Shown: one piece after another, positions 1 through 8,046 of the stretch
Position numbering within the stretch: the stretch's first letter is position 1
Layout: each line of letters opens with the position of its first letter
Virus record (IMG/VR): IMGVR_UViG_3300047462_000772
Location: 1-34,338 of that record
Origin: a virus
DNA length: 34,338 nt
Direction: 5' to 3' (one strand)
Notes under the pieces: generated by a model
Told to the model about the DNA's origin: nothing
Seen by the model: only the letters and a program-made list of their open reading frames with translations
Database searches by the model: none
Program-made: the position numbers and the translations under genes

Positions 1-1857
1 ATGACCGTTACCGAAGCCACCGCCCCCGAAACCCTTTCTTTTCAAGCCGAAGTCAGCCGGCTGCTCGAGATCGTCGCGCATTCGCTCTACAGCGAGAAGG
101 AGATTTTCCTCCGCGAGCTGATCTCGAACGCCTCGGATGCCTGCGACAAGCTGCGCTACGCCGCCCAGACGAATAGCAGCCTGATGGGCGATGAAGCGTT
201 GAAAATCACGCTCTCGGTCGACAAGGAAGCCAAAACCCTGACCGTCGCCGATAACGGCATCGGCATGAGCCGCGCCGAGCTGATCGAGAATCTCGGCACC
301 ATCGCCAAATCCGGCACCGCTGCCTTTACCGAGGCGCTGAAGGATAAGAAAGATGCGAACCTGATCGGCCAGTTCGGCGTCGGCTTTTATTCCGCCTTCA
401 TGGTAGCGGATAAGGTGACCGTCGCCAGCCGCAAGGCGGGTAGCGACGAGGGCTGGCAGTGGGAATCGGATGGCAAGGGCGCCTTCACCATCGAGCCTGG
501 TACAATGGAATCGCGCGGCACGACCATCGTGCTGCACCTGAAAGCCGATGCCGAAGAGTACCTGGAGCCGGCGCGCCTCAAGCTGGTGGTGCGCAAATAT
601 TCCGACCACATCGCCATCCCGGTGGAGCTGGTCGGCGAAAGCGATGCCCTGAACCAGGCCTCCGCCCTGTGGATGCGGCCGAAAAGCGAGATCACGCCGG
701 AACAGTACCGCGAGTTCTACCAGCATAGTGCGCACGCTTATGAAGAGCCGTGGGGGATTTTCCACTGGCGGGCCGAAGGCGTGATCGAATATACGGCGCT
801 GCTCTATGTGCCGGGCGCGAAACCCTTCGATCTCTACGATCCGCGCCGGGCGCACGACCTGAAGCTCTATGTGCGCCGCGTCTTTATCGCCGATGCCGCT
901 GAGGGGCTGCTGCCCGGCTGGCTGCGCTTCCTGAAGGGCGTGATCGATAGCGAGGATCTGCCGCTGAATGTCAGCCGCGAGATGCTGCAATCGAGCCCGG
1001 TCGTCACCAAAATCCGGCAGGGCGTGGTGAAGCGGGTGCTGAGCGAGCTTGCCAAGCGGGCGGACGATGCCGAAAGCTACGGTAAGTTCTGGACCGAGTT
1101 CGGCGCCGTGATGAAAGAAGGCCTCTATGAGGATTTCGAGCACCGCGAGGAGCTGCTGAAACTCGCCCGCTTCCGCTCGACGACGCAGGAGGGTTGGGTC
1201 AGCCTCGCCGACTACAAGAGCCGGATGAAGGAAGGGCAGGAGGCCATCTTCACCATCGCCGGCGAGGATATCGACAAGCTGCGCCAGAGCCCGCAGCTGG
1301 AGGGCTTCAAGGCGCGCGGCGTCGAAGTGCTGCTGCTGACCGATCCGATCGACGAGTTCTGGGTCGGCACGGTCAACGAATTCGAGGGGAAGGAGTTCAC
1401 CTCCGTCACCCGCGCCGGCGAAGCGCTGGACAAGATTGCCGGTGAGGAAAAGCCCGCCGTTTCGGAAGAAGAGAAAAAGTCCAGCGACACGCTGCTGGCG
1501 CTGATGAAGACCGTGCTGGGCGATGAGGTGAAGGACGTGAAGGCCTCCACCCGCCTGACCGACAGCCCGGTCTGCCTGGTGGCGGCGGAAGGCGACCTCG
1601 ACATCAACCTCGAGCGCCTGCTGAAGCAGCACAAGCAACTGAACCAGGTGATGAAGCGCGTGCTGGAAGTGAACCCGACCCACCCGCTGATCAAGGCGCT
1701 GGCAGCGAAGGCCGAAACCGGCGGCGCTTCCGAGACGCTATCCGAGATTACCTGGCTGCTGCTCGACCAGGCCCGCATCGCCGAGGGCGAAAAGGTGCTG
1801 GACATGCCGCTGTTCGTGAAGCGCATGAGCGAGGTGATGGGGAAAGTATTGGCCTAG
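1..1857 (+). CDS. htpG: Molecular chaperone HtpG (bacterial Hsp90)
   Basis: Cytosolic ATP-dependent Hsp90 chaperone that helps fold and remodel client proteins, usually with DnaK. The 618-residue length matches the family (E. coli about 624). The N-terminal GHKL ATPase domain is clear: ELISNASDACDKLR near residues 39-52, DNGIGM near 84-89, GTIAKSGT near 99-106 and IGQFGVGFYSAF near 122-133, followed by the middle-domain signature LPLNVSREMLQ near 320-330 and a C-terminal dimerisation region. It reads from the first base of the window to a TAG stop with no interruption. It is the only unambiguous host housekeeping gene here. The promoter lies outside the window. A GC-rich hairpin follows the stop codon. 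Confidence 0.98.
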   Translation: MTVTEATAPETLSFQAEVSRLLEIVAHSLYSEKEIFLRELISNASDACDKLRYAAQTNSSLMGDEALKITLSVDKEAKTLTVADNGIGMSRAELIENLGTIAKSGTAAFTEALKDKKDANLIGQFGVGFYSAFMVADKVTVASRKAGSDEGWQWESDGKGAFTIEPGTMESRGTTIVLHLKADAEEYLEPARLKLVVRKYSDHIAIPVELVGESDALNQASALWMRPKSEITPEQYREFYQHSAHAYEEPWGIFHWRAEGVIEYTALLYVPGAKPFDLYDPRRAHDLKLYVRRVFIADAAEGLLPGWLRFLKGVIDSEDLPLNVSREMLQSSPVVTKIRQGVVKRVLSELAKRADDAESYGKFWTEFGAVMKEGLYEDFEHREELLKLARFRSTTQEGWVSLADYKSRMKEGQEAIFTIAGEDIDKLRQSPQLEGFKARGVEVLLLTDPIDEFWVGTVNEFEGKEFTSVTRAGEALDKIAGEEKPAVSEEEKKSSDTLLALMKTVLGDEVKDVKASTRLTDSPVCLVAAEGDLDINLERLLKQHKQLNQVMKRVLEVNPTHPLIKALAAKAETGGASETLSEITWLLLDQARIAEGEKVLDMPLFVKRMSEVMGKVLA

Positions 1858-1863
1858 AAACGC

Positions 1864-1901
1864 AAAAAACCCGGCCCCGCCGTGGTGGCGAGGCCGGGTT
1901 C
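1864..1901. terminator. Hairpin downstream of htpG, copy 1 of an identical 38-bp repeat
   Basis: Arms 1868-1876 and 1892-1900 (AACCCGGCC / GGCCGGGTT) form a 9-bp stem, extended after one mismatch by CGCC/GGCG around the loop GTGGT. Six A residues (1864-1869) precede it, giving a T-run on the minus strand, so it is a classic terminator for leftward transcription. It probably also ends htpG transcription despite a weak T-run on the plus strand. An identical 38-base copy lies at 2426-2463. Confidence 0.75.
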
Positions 1902-1942
1902 GTGATCTTTACGATTATCTTTACGTCTGTTAGATTTCCCTA

Positions 1943-2425
1943 ATGGCATATCAACTGGTAAAAGTTTCCACTGAGGCTGAATGGCATGATTACCATACCA
2001 TTCGTCGGCAGGTTCTGTGGGAAGATCGCGGCAAAACCGGCTACAGCGATACTCAGCCAGATGAATATAATCCTGCCAACCATCCTCTACTCCTGAAGCT
2101 GGATGGACGCTCTATCGGCACCACCAGACTGGATAACTTCGGCAACGGTAACGGTGCTGTCCGCCTGGTCGCTATTGTTTCTGATGAACAAAATCGAGGT
2201 CATGGGCGAATACTGGGAGCGATGGTGGAAGATTATGCGCGGCAACTTGGCATAAAGACCCTGTTCGTCAATGCGGCTCCCGAAGCAATGGGGTATTACG
2301 AAAAAGTCGGCTGGACGCAATTTTCCTGGAATGAAGCAGAGCTGCGCGGAATTGCCGCCGAGTGCGTGCAGATGAGGAAGCAGATTGTTCCTTTTGCCCG
2401 AAAGCCAGCACCAAGCCCCAGATAG
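1943..2425 (+). CDS. GNAT-family N-acetyltransferase
   Basis: 160-residue Gcn5-related acetyltransferase that would move an acetyl group from acetyl-CoA to an amine; the substrate cannot be read from sequence. The acetyl-CoA-binding motif A is at about residues 72-95, with RLVAIVSDEQNRGHG followed by a helix, matching the Q/RxxGxG/A loop. A later YYEKVGW at about 118-124 is the usual GNAT C-terminal motif. The coding sequence is visibly less GC-rich than htpG. The TAG stop directly abuts the second copy of the 38-bp hairpin, so the gene is bracketed by identical hairpins. It could be a host gene, a remnant of an earlier insertion, or prophage cargo at the left junction. Confidence 0.85.
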   Translation: MAYQLVKVSTEAEWHDYHTIRRQVLWEDRGKTGYSDTQPDEYNPANHPLLLKLDGRSIGTTRLDNFGNGNGAVRLVAIVSDEQNRGHGRILGAMVEDYARQLGIKTLFVNAAPEAMGYYEKVGWTQFSWNEAELRGIAAECVQMRKQIVPFARKPAPSPR

Positions 2426-2463
2426 AAAAAACCCGGCCCCGCCGTGGTGGCGAGGCCGGGTTC
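2426..2463. terminator. Hairpin at the end of the prophage late operon, copy 2 of the 38-bp repeat
   Basis: Identical to 1864-1901, with arms 2430-2438 and 2454-2462. On the minus strand the stem is followed by six T residues. It therefore sits as an intrinsic terminator just after the last prophage late gene (the Rz1-like gene, which ends at 2485). On the plus strand it directly follows the GNAT stop codon. Confidence 0.8.
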
Positions 2464-2469
2464 CAAAGA

Positions 2470-2483
2470 TCAGATATCAGGTA
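2470..2483 (+). repeat. Two tandem heptamers of the TCAGRKR type
   Basis: TCAGATA followed by TCAGGTA, lying between the 38-bp hairpin and the first prophage gene. The same heptamer type recurs on the opposite strand six times at 12730-12771 and three times at 21016-21036. The function is unknown, and two units alone could be chance. Confidence 0.4.
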
Positions 2484-2484
2484 A

Positions 2485-2688
2485 TCACGGCACCCATCCG
2501 CATAGCGCCTGTCCGGTCTTGTCATGCGTCAGGATCTGCTGCACCAGGCTGTCGGACATCGCGGCCACATCCGTAGCACTCGGGCGGATCGGCTGAGCGA
2601 TCAAACAGTAGTCATTGCCCTGTCCAGCGCTGCAGCTCATCACGGCGAACATCAGCGGGAGCAGCAGCCACTTGTGTGCTCGTTTCAT
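2485..2688 (-). CDS. Rz1-like outer-membrane spanin lipoprotein
   Basis: 67-residue small lipoprotein. It starts MKRAHKWLLLPLMFAVMSC: two basic residues, a hydrophobic core and a lipobox-like VMSC with the lipidated Cys near residue 19. The mature part has a second Cys pair (YC... and LCGW). Its start lies inside the 3' part of the upstream Rz-like gene in another frame, the usual Rz/Rz1 nesting. In that system the inner- and outer-membrane spanins fuse the two membranes at the end of lysis. The family assignment rests on architecture and position rather than strong sequence identity. Confidence 0.7.
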   Translation of the reverse strand: MKRAHKWLLLPLMFAVMSCSAGQGNDYCLIAQPIRPSATDVAAMSDSLVQQILTHDKTGQALCGWVP

Positions 2689-2848
2689 GCGCGGTCTCCA
2701 CGTCCTGTAGTTTGGCGGTATCGTCGGCCGCCCGTTGCGATTTCACGCCGGCTTGGCGCGCTTCGAGGATGACGGTGCCGAGCGCGGCAGCGGCGGCGAA
2801 AATGCCGGCCGCCCAAGCGCCCAGTTTCGAGGTTAGCAAGGCCCACAT
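2612..2848 (-). CDS. Rz-like inner-membrane spanin
   Basis: 78 residues from the ATG at 2848 (MWALLTSKLG). An N-terminal transmembrane segment of about residues 6-24 (LGAWAAGIFAAAAALGTVI) is followed by a charged, probably coiled-coil periplasmic domain, as in i-spanins. A longer reading frame exists upstream, but this start lies two bases after the lysozyme stop and begins directly with the signal anchor. The 3' half overlaps the Rz1-like gene out of frame. It would connect to the Rz1 lipoprotein across the periplasm for the last step of host lysis. Confidence 0.7.
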   Translation of the reverse strand: MWALLTSKLGAWAAGIFAAAAALGTVILEARQAGVKSQRAADDTAKLQDVETAHETSTQVAAAPADVRRDELQRWTGQ

Positions 2849-2849
2849 C

Positions 2850-3650
2850 TCACACCCCGTGCTTGCGGATTGTGCCGGCGGTGGAGATGACGGCGGCAAG
2901 GCCGCCCAGTACCGTTGCCGCTTCCAGCGAGATCTTGAAGATGTGGCCATAATCGGTCATCGGCTGCAGCTGGGTCGCCGCCTGTTGCAGCGTGGTGGCC
3001 ACATTGGGTGCGTAGGTCACCACCGCGCCGCCGGCCACGCTGACTGCGGAGCCGACGGTGCCGACTGTCGCCGCGATACTGTATTTCGGCAGGGCGTCCG
3101 GCGTTAGCGAGGCTTCGGCGGCGGGCGTGAAGGAAGCAACGGCGTCCGGCGTCGACCACAGCAGATTTTCCTTGGCGCGTCGCCGTACCAGCCCCGCCTC
3201 CACCACACCCTTCGATTTGCGGTAGAGCGCGATTACCGCCGGCACTTCGTCATACCGGCCAGCTTTAACCAGCCGGACGATGCGCGACTGGCGGAACTGG
3301 GCGGCGCCGATATTGAAGGTGAAGTCGACCAGCGCGGAATACTTGTTATCCGGCAGGTCGGCAGGCACTTCCGCCGCCACGGCATCTTCGGCCCAGGCGA
3401 GATCGGCATCGAGTGCTGCCTCCGCCTGCGCCTCCGTCCACACCAGGCCGATTTTGACATCAGTCCCGGTATGGCCGTAGCCGATGGTGAGCGTACCCTG
3501 CACCTTATCGCCAGGCTGCAGCACTTTTTGCGGCTGCTTGTCGTCATAGGCGCGGTACTTCGTCGTACCGTCCGTATCGACGAACGCCTGGGCGCAGAGT
3601 TCTTCGGATTTTACCAGCTGCAGGCCGGCGGCATCGATGGGTCTGGTCAT
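2850..3650 (-). CDS. Endolysin: GH24 lysozyme with C-terminal membrane segments
   Basis: Phage muramidase. From the ATG at 3650 (MTRPIDAAG, with GGAG nine bases upstream) the protein has 266 residues. The GH24 triad fits E16, D25 and T55 (in TIGYGHT), though with about 20 extra residues between D25 and the TIGYGHT motif. After the lysozyme domain come two hydrophobic stretches (about residues 185-210 and 236-260) that look membrane-spanning, and no separate holin is seen nearby. A longer version starting at 3707 would add a hydrophobic N-terminus (LMAVFLILEILI) that could act as a signal-anchor, but has no good ribosome-binding site. It is the first gene of the lysozyme-Rz-Rz1 cassette. Confidence 0.88.
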   Translation of the reverse strand: MTRPIDAAGLQLVKSEELCAQAFVDTDGTTKYRAYDDKQPQKVLQPGDKVQGTLTIGYGHTGTDVKIGLVWTEAQAEAALDADLAWAEDAVAAEVPADLPDNKYSALVDFTFNIGAAQFRQSRIVRLVKAGRYDEVPAVIALYRKSKGVVEAGLVRRRAKENLLWSTPDAVASFTPAAEASLTPDALPKYSIAATVGTVGSAVSVAGGAVVTYAPNVATTLQQAATQLQPMTDYGHIFKISLEAATVLGGLAAVISTAGTIRKHGV

Positions 3651-3720
3651 GATGAGAATCTCCAGAATGAGAAAAACCGCCATGAGGCGGTTGGATAAGG
3701 GGCGCATGGCATGTGGGCCG

Positions 3721-5616
3721 TCAGTGCGTCCAGCGCCCGGGCGAGCCGGTCAGAATGCTGTGCAGGCAACTGGCCCACATGGTGGCAACATTGGTTGCCC
3801 CGCCCTGGCCGTTGGCATCGGCCGGCGTCGGATGCACCTGGTCGCCACCGAGATCGCCCTGGTTGTCGACGAAATAGGGAAATTCGTTGACGCCGGTGAA
3901 TATCTGCGAGGGGTTGGTCGCGGCCAGCGCCTGCAGTGCACCGAAGTACTGCGCCAGCAGCGCGACGCCGTTACTCGTATGATTCACATTGATCGGCCCG
4001 ATATAGGGCGGTCCATGGAAGACGATGCCCCTGGCACCCCAGGCGAGTGCTGCCGTGGTGATGCTCTGCATATAGGACTGATACTGGCTGGCGCTTTCGC
4101 CGCCGGACGGGTTGGAGTAGGTGACCGAACTGTCGTTGATGCCGAGATGGCAGACGATCAGCCAGTCGCCGGCGACGTTGTGCGCCGTGAGCAGGTTGGC
4201 GAGCGCTGTCGCGAGGTCGCCGCCGGTCGTCCAATCATGCCCATTTGTGCCGCCGACGCCCTGGTTATTGACGACGATTTTGGTGCCATCCGTGAACAGC
4301 GCCTGCAGTTTCGCCTGCAGGATATTACCGGCTGCCGCGGTACTGACCACACCGGAGCTGCCTGATGGCGCGGCGGTGGTATTCCAGCTGTCGCCGATCA
4401 GCCCCACATAAAGCGTTCTGGCCGGGATTACCGCGACCTGGTTGTAAATGGCACTCGTTGTCCCGTCCGTGGCCACCAGCGTGTAATAATAGGCCACACC
4501 GTTCGTCAGACCCGTATCGCTCAGCGTCATCGTGGTCGCGCCGCTGATGGCCGTGCCTTGCGCATTCGGGACGGTCGAGCGATACCATTGGTAGGTCAGC
4601 GTGCCGCTGCCGCCGCTGGCAGCGGTTGCTGATAATGAGGCCGTACCGTTGCCGATGACTGAAAGGCTGGCCATACCAGCCGCAACCGGTGTGTAGCCGG
4701 CGCTGGTGGTGACCGAGGATGCCGCGCCGGTTGCCGTATTGCTCGCGCTGTCGGTCACCACCACGCGGTAGAAATACTGGGTCGAGGCCGAGAGGCCGCT
4801 ATCGGTATCGCTGAGCGATGTGCCGGCGGTGCCGATATTGGCATAGGTGCCGGCTACCCCGCTGGCACTGGGGGCGCGCTGGAACTGATAGGCATAAGGT
4901 GCAGTACCGCCCGAGGCGGCTGTCGTCGTAACGGTCGTGCCGCTGGCGCTCGTGCCGGAAAAACCGACCCCGTTCGCGGCCAGGCTGCTGCCCGACAGCA
5001 GCGTACCGGTTACGCTGAAATCGTCGACATAACCACCACTGGCCGTATTATCGACGCGAATGCCGGGATAGCCGCTCGCCAGCGGCGAGCTGCTGTCCGT
5101 ACAGGAAATTTCATAACCGGCAGGTTCGCTGCCGCCGATCGGCCAGAGCTTAGCCTGCAACGTGACCGGATTCGTGCCGGTAACGCTGAATTTGACATTG
5201 TACCAGACCCTGTCGCTGCTGGGTGTCGTTGCGCTGGCCCCGGTCAGGGTGAAGTTGCTGCCATCCGTCCCCGCTGTGCGCCGGCGAATGTTTAAAAAGG
5301 GAGGACCACCGCCTGATGCGCCATAATAAAGCAGCTCATACCAGTTGGCAGAACCGTCGGAGCGGGCATGCAACCGGGCATGCGACCCCTGAACGACGGC
5401 TGTGATGACTGTGTCGGTAAGCTGGCCTAGGCCGTTATAAACTGCACTATCGCCGCTGCTTGAGGCATAAACGCTGTTCGATCCTGAATTACTGTAGGTG
5501 TTTGTGACCTGCAGCGTGCTGCCAAGTTCGTTTGCCCAGCCTGGAATTGTCGAAACCAGCGTGCCGCTGGAAAGGCCGTCCCAGTTCTGGCTGTAGGTAC
5601 CGGTCGTCATGTTCAA
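3721..5616 (-). CDS. Tail fibre/spike with Ig-like repeats and SGNH-hydrolase domain
   Basis: 631 residues. The N-terminal 205 or so look like a concanavalin/LamG-type beta-sandwich (YVDDFSVTG near its end). Two Ig/fibronectin-like modules follow (about 210-305 and 310-400). The C-terminal domain carries all SGNH/GDSL blocks: GDSW with Ser at 410, GVGG near 453-456, GIND with Asn at 494, and GDQVHP with Asp 592 and His 595. Such domains in phage fibres deacetylate or cleave surface polysaccharide during attachment, so this is a plausible receptor-binding depolymerase/esterase. The start overlaps the stop of the upstream gene by four bases (ATGA), indicating translational coupling. Confidence 0.8.
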   Translation of the reverse strand: MNMTTGTYSQNWDGLSSGTLVSTIPGWANELGSTLQVTNTYSNSGSNSVYASSSGDSAVYNGLGQLTDTVITAVVQGSHARLHARSDGSANWYELLYYGASGGGPPFLNIRRRTAGTDGSNFTLTGASATTPSSDRVWYNVKFSVTGTNPVTLQAKLWPIGGSEPAGYEISCTDSSSPLASGYPGIRVDNTASGGYVDDFSVTGTLLSGSSLAANGVGFSGTSASGTTVTTTAASGGTAPYAYQFQRAPSASGVAGTYANIGTAGTSLSDTDSGLSASTQYFYRVVVTDSASNTATGAASSVTTSAGYTPVAAGMASLSVIGNGTASLSATAASGGSGTLTYQWYRSTVPNAQGTAISGATTMTLSDTGLTNGVAYYYTLVATDGTTSAIYNQVAVIPARTLYVGLIGDSWNTTAAPSGSSGVVSTAAAGNILQAKLQALFTDGTKIVVNNQGVGGTNGHDWTTGGDLATALANLLTAHNVAGDWLIVCHLGINDSSVTYSNPSGGESASQYQSYMQSITTAALAWGARGIVFHGPPYIGPINVNHTSNGVALLAQYFGALQALAATNPSQIFTGVNEFPYFVDNQGDLGGDQVHPTPADANGQGGATNVATMWASCLHSILTGSPGRWTH

Positions 5617-5969
5617 TAACTCCCGAAAATGGTCGTGCCGCCATCGGACGTACTGAAGGTGAAGACGTCGATCTTGCCGGCGAGCGTGTTTGGCGTCGGG
5701 GCAACACCGCCGGGCCAGCGAATGCCGGCCGGCAGTGTCGGCAGGAAGCCACCGCCGCCGCTTTGCCGCAGGATCAGGGTGATCGCCTGCAACTGCCCCG
5801 CCGTGCCCCCGGAAAGTGTCAGAGCGCAGTTAGCGGTCAGCGTGATATCGAAGGCGGCGCTGCCGCTGGCGGGGAAGGCCATAACTTGCGCGATGCCGGA
5901 AGAGGCGATAGTGGTGACGGAAGTAATCGCATTGGCAGTTCCGCCGCTCTTGGCGGGAAAGCTGGGCAT
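5613..5969 (-). CDS. Small tail-fibre-associated structural protein
   Basis: 118 residues, rich in Gly, Ser, Thr and Ala with alternating hydrophobics typical of beta-structured virion proteins. No specific family is recognised. It ends in a four-base overlap with the SGNH fibre gene and starts three bases after the preceding gene, so it belongs to the same translational unit. A role in the tail fibre, as an adhesin head domain or chaperone, is inferred from position only. Confidence 0.6.
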   Translation of the reverse strand: MPSFPAKSGGTANAITSVTTIASSGIAQVMAFPASGSAAFDITLTANCALTLSGGTAGQLQAITLILRQSGGGGFLPTLPAGIRWPGGVAPTPNTLAGKIDVFTFSTSDGGTTIFGSY

Positions 5970-5972
5970 GGT

Positions 5973-6278
5973 TCAGCCCTCCCAGACGCTGAGCGCCGCC
6001 GTACCGGACAGGGTCCAGGCATAGAAGGCATTGCTCGGCACCCCGCCTGGCTGATCCCAATACTCAATGCCAGGTGCGACTGGAATGCCGCTGGTCGTGG
6101 TACTGAAACCGGCTGCCTCATATTCGATATCGGGCGAGAACATCACTGTGTTGGCGGCATCTTTGTTGAACAGCTTCAGGTAGGCGCGATTATCGCCCGC
6201 CTCCCGCGAGGCAAGGATCAACTGCGGAGTGGTGGTAATGGTGGCGACAAAAGACTGGCGAAGATTGATTTCCTGCAT
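5973..6278 (-). CDS. Hypothetical tail protein
   Basis: 101 residues (MQEINLRQSF...). No membrane segment or signal peptide. It resembles small beta-rich virion decoration or fibre-base proteins. GGAG-like Shine-Dalgarno bases lie just upstream of the start. Located in the fibre operon between a coiled-coil membrane protein and the 118-residue fibre-associated protein. I do not recognise the family. Confidence 0.6.
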   Translation of the reverse strand: MQEINLRQSFVATITTTPQLILASREAGDNRAYLKLFNKDAANTVMFSPDIEYEAAGFSTTTSGIPVAPGIEYWDQPGGVPSNAFYAWTLSGTAALSVWEG

Positions 6279-6309
6279 GAGTGATTCTCCTGAGTTGAAG
6301 AGGGGATGC

Positions 6310-6732
6310 TTATTTCAGCCGCTCGATAATCAGTTCGCGCAGCTCGTCCTGCCCCTTGTGCAAATTGCCGATCAGGGTCTTGATTTCGCGGATGTCTTCC
6401 TTCTGGTCGACTTCATGCCGGCTGAATTCGCGGATCGGCAGGTAGTGGTCGCGTAACAGCGAGGTGATTTGCGTGGTATTGCCGCGCTGCTCCTCCTCGA
6501 TCCGGCAGAAGCGCACATCGAATTCCCGCAGGGACTGGTTCAGGGTGGCGACGCCATCCTTGCGCAGTTCCTCAGCCTTGGCCGAAAAATCGTTTCGCAA
6601 CGTGGCAAGCGCCATTTCGGATTCACGCCGGGCTGCGCGGTTTTCCTTCAGCAGGTAGCCGAAGGCGCCGCTGGCGGCGATCAGCAGGGTGAGCGACAGG
6701 CCGACGACCGCGATCCAGTCGGCCGCCGTCAC
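6310..6732 (-). CDS. Membrane-anchored coiled-coil protein
   Basis: 140 residues. One N-terminal transmembrane segment (about 5-27, WIAVVGLSLTLLIAASGAFGYLL) is followed by about 110 charged residues with heptad-like spacing, predicted coiled coil. The start overlaps the preceding stop by four bases. Proteins of this layout occur near lysis or fibre genes in phages of alphaproteobacteria. A lysis-accessory or holin-associated role is possible but unproven, and the single membrane segment makes it a poor classical holin. Confidence 0.6.
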   Translation of the reverse strand: MTAADWIAVVGLSLTLLIAASGAFGYLLKENRAARRESEMALATLRNDFSAKAEELRKDGVATLNQSLREFDVRFCRIEEEQRGNTTQITSLLRDHYLPIREFSRHEVDQKEDIREIKTLIGNLHKGQDELRELIIERLK

Positions 6733-7055
6733 CCCGGCACATCCCGGTCAGGCGCTACCGGCCATTCGAATTCCGCCGGAGACTGGATCACCTCCGGCAG
6801 CATGCGCAGCAAGTGCCGGTAGTTGGCCCAGGCAGCGCGCGCCTCCTCAGCCAGAGGGGTATCCGCGAGCTGGGTCCAATCACAGGCTGCCAGCAGGCGG
6901 TTGCGCGCCGCCCGCAACTCCGCCCAGGCCGGTCCGCTGGCGGCGAGGCTCGGATGGCCTTCTTGCAATTCCTCTTCGGCAAAGCCCGGCTGGGGATTGG
7001 GATAAACCCCGACAATGGCGCCCGCGCCGTCGCGCTCAACGTAAACCACGCTCAT
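6729..7055 (-). CDS. Tail fibre assembly-type protein (Phage_tail_APC-like)
   Basis: 108 residues from the ATG at 7055; the same frame is open further upstream, but this start sits in a four-base ATGA overlap with the fibre gene before it. The C-terminal half has the signature RNRLLAACDWTQLADTPL...AWANYRHLLRML, recognisable from the Phage_tail_APC / tail-fibre assembly family (PF16778-like). Such proteins sit next to fibre genes and help fibre folding or form a fibre-base adaptor. The N-terminus starts MSVVYVERDGAGAIVGVY, also typical. Confidence 0.75.
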   Translation of the reverse strand: MSVVYVERDGAGAIVGVYPNPQPGFAEEELQEGHPSLAASGPAWAELRAARNRLLAACDWTQLADTPLAEEARAAWANYRHLLRMLPEVIQSPAEFEWPVAPDRDVPG

Positions 7056-8020
7056 GTGTATTGCCCCCGGAAATCGATCCAGCCCAGCGTATTGATGCTG
7101 AGCGTCGTGGAGGCAACGCTCGAGCGCGCCCGGATCTGCTGGCTGGTATTGGTCGGCGTGTGCAGGGAAAAGGTCGTGGCCTGCGCCGTACCCTGGTTGG
7201 CACCGCTGACGCCGCCGACTGTCGTGTATGAGGGCGGAATATCGACCGCGTTCGGATCGGTGATCAAGACTGCCGCAGCGCTGCTGCACTGGACGGAGCC
7301 CTTCAGCAGCGCGATCATCTTGAACCCCGGCGGCACGCTGAGCGCATACAGGGTCGAGGTCGTGCCGAGTGCCGTCGTCGTCACATCGAGCGGGGCGCTC
7401 GCCCAGTAGAAATAATCGCCCAGCTGCGTGATGGTCGACAGCACCCCGGCTGCGAAATAGATCGAGCCGATGCGGCGACGCATCGTCCAGCCGGTCGGCA
7501 TGGTCGGGGAGGTGGCGCTGAGGGAAATCAGAATATCGGCCGCATAGTAATCGGCCCGGCCGATCAGATGCACATGATACCAGGTGTTGCTGGCAATGCT
7601 GCCGGTATCGAGCGCCCCGGTGCCCGTGCCCAGCGTCCAGGTAACATTCACGTATTTGGTGAAGGCGGCAGTATTCCACATCAGGCCATACTGGCTGCTT
7701 TCCGAACTCGCCATGCCGATCGAGACAGCGATGGTATTCGTGGTCGGCTGGGTGATGGTGAGCCCGCCCAGAAACCCGCGCGGCGCATTGGCCGGTAGGC
7801 CGGTAACGCTGGACCAGACCGGCTGCCAGCTGGTGCCGCTATATTGCTTTACCAGATTGTTGGTGGTGTCCGTCCATAGCTGCGCCGCCTGCGCATTGCT
7901 GGGGGCGGCAGGGCCGGATTCAAGCGTGCTCAGCGTATCGAGCGCGGCGTTCATATTGGCGGTCTGCTGCAGGCCGGACACGGTGCCGGTCGTCGGCAGC
8001 ACCAGGGAGTTCTGCGACAT
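7052..8020 (-). CDS. Tail fibre protein
   Basis: 322 residues. The N-terminus (residues 1-80) contains the common fibre motif ...AQLWTDTTNNLVKQYSGTSW, seen in many phage fibres that begin by describing a bound polymer segment. The rest is Ser/Thr/Gly-rich beta structure. It is followed by its likely assembly protein with a four-base overlap. Probable role: host recognition. No enzymatic motif is seen. Separated by 26 bases from the upstream tail-tip gene. Confidence 0.7.
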   Translation of the reverse strand: MSQNSLVLPTTGTVSGLQQTANMNAALDTLSTLESGPAAPSNAQAAQLWTDTTNNLVKQYSGTSWQPVWSSVTGLPANAPRGFLGGLTITQPTTNTIAVSIGMASSESSQYGLMWNTAAFTKYVNVTWTLGTGTGALDTGSIASNTWYHVHLIGRADYYAADILISLSATSPTMPTGWTMRRRIGSIYFAAGVLSTITQLGDYFYWASAPLDVTTTALGTTSTLYALSVPPGFKMIALLKGSVQCSSAAAVLITDPNAVDIPPSYTTVGGVSGANQGTAQATTFSLHTPTNTSQQIRARSSVASTTLSINTLGWIDFRGQYT

Positions 8021-8046
8021 AGATTACCTCTTTTTAGAAATCGAAA

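Noticed and set aside
6732-7679. Long upstream extension of the tail assembly protein
   Set aside because: The extra residues are a shadow of the fibre gene; the start at 7055 has an ATGA overlap and the family N-terminus.
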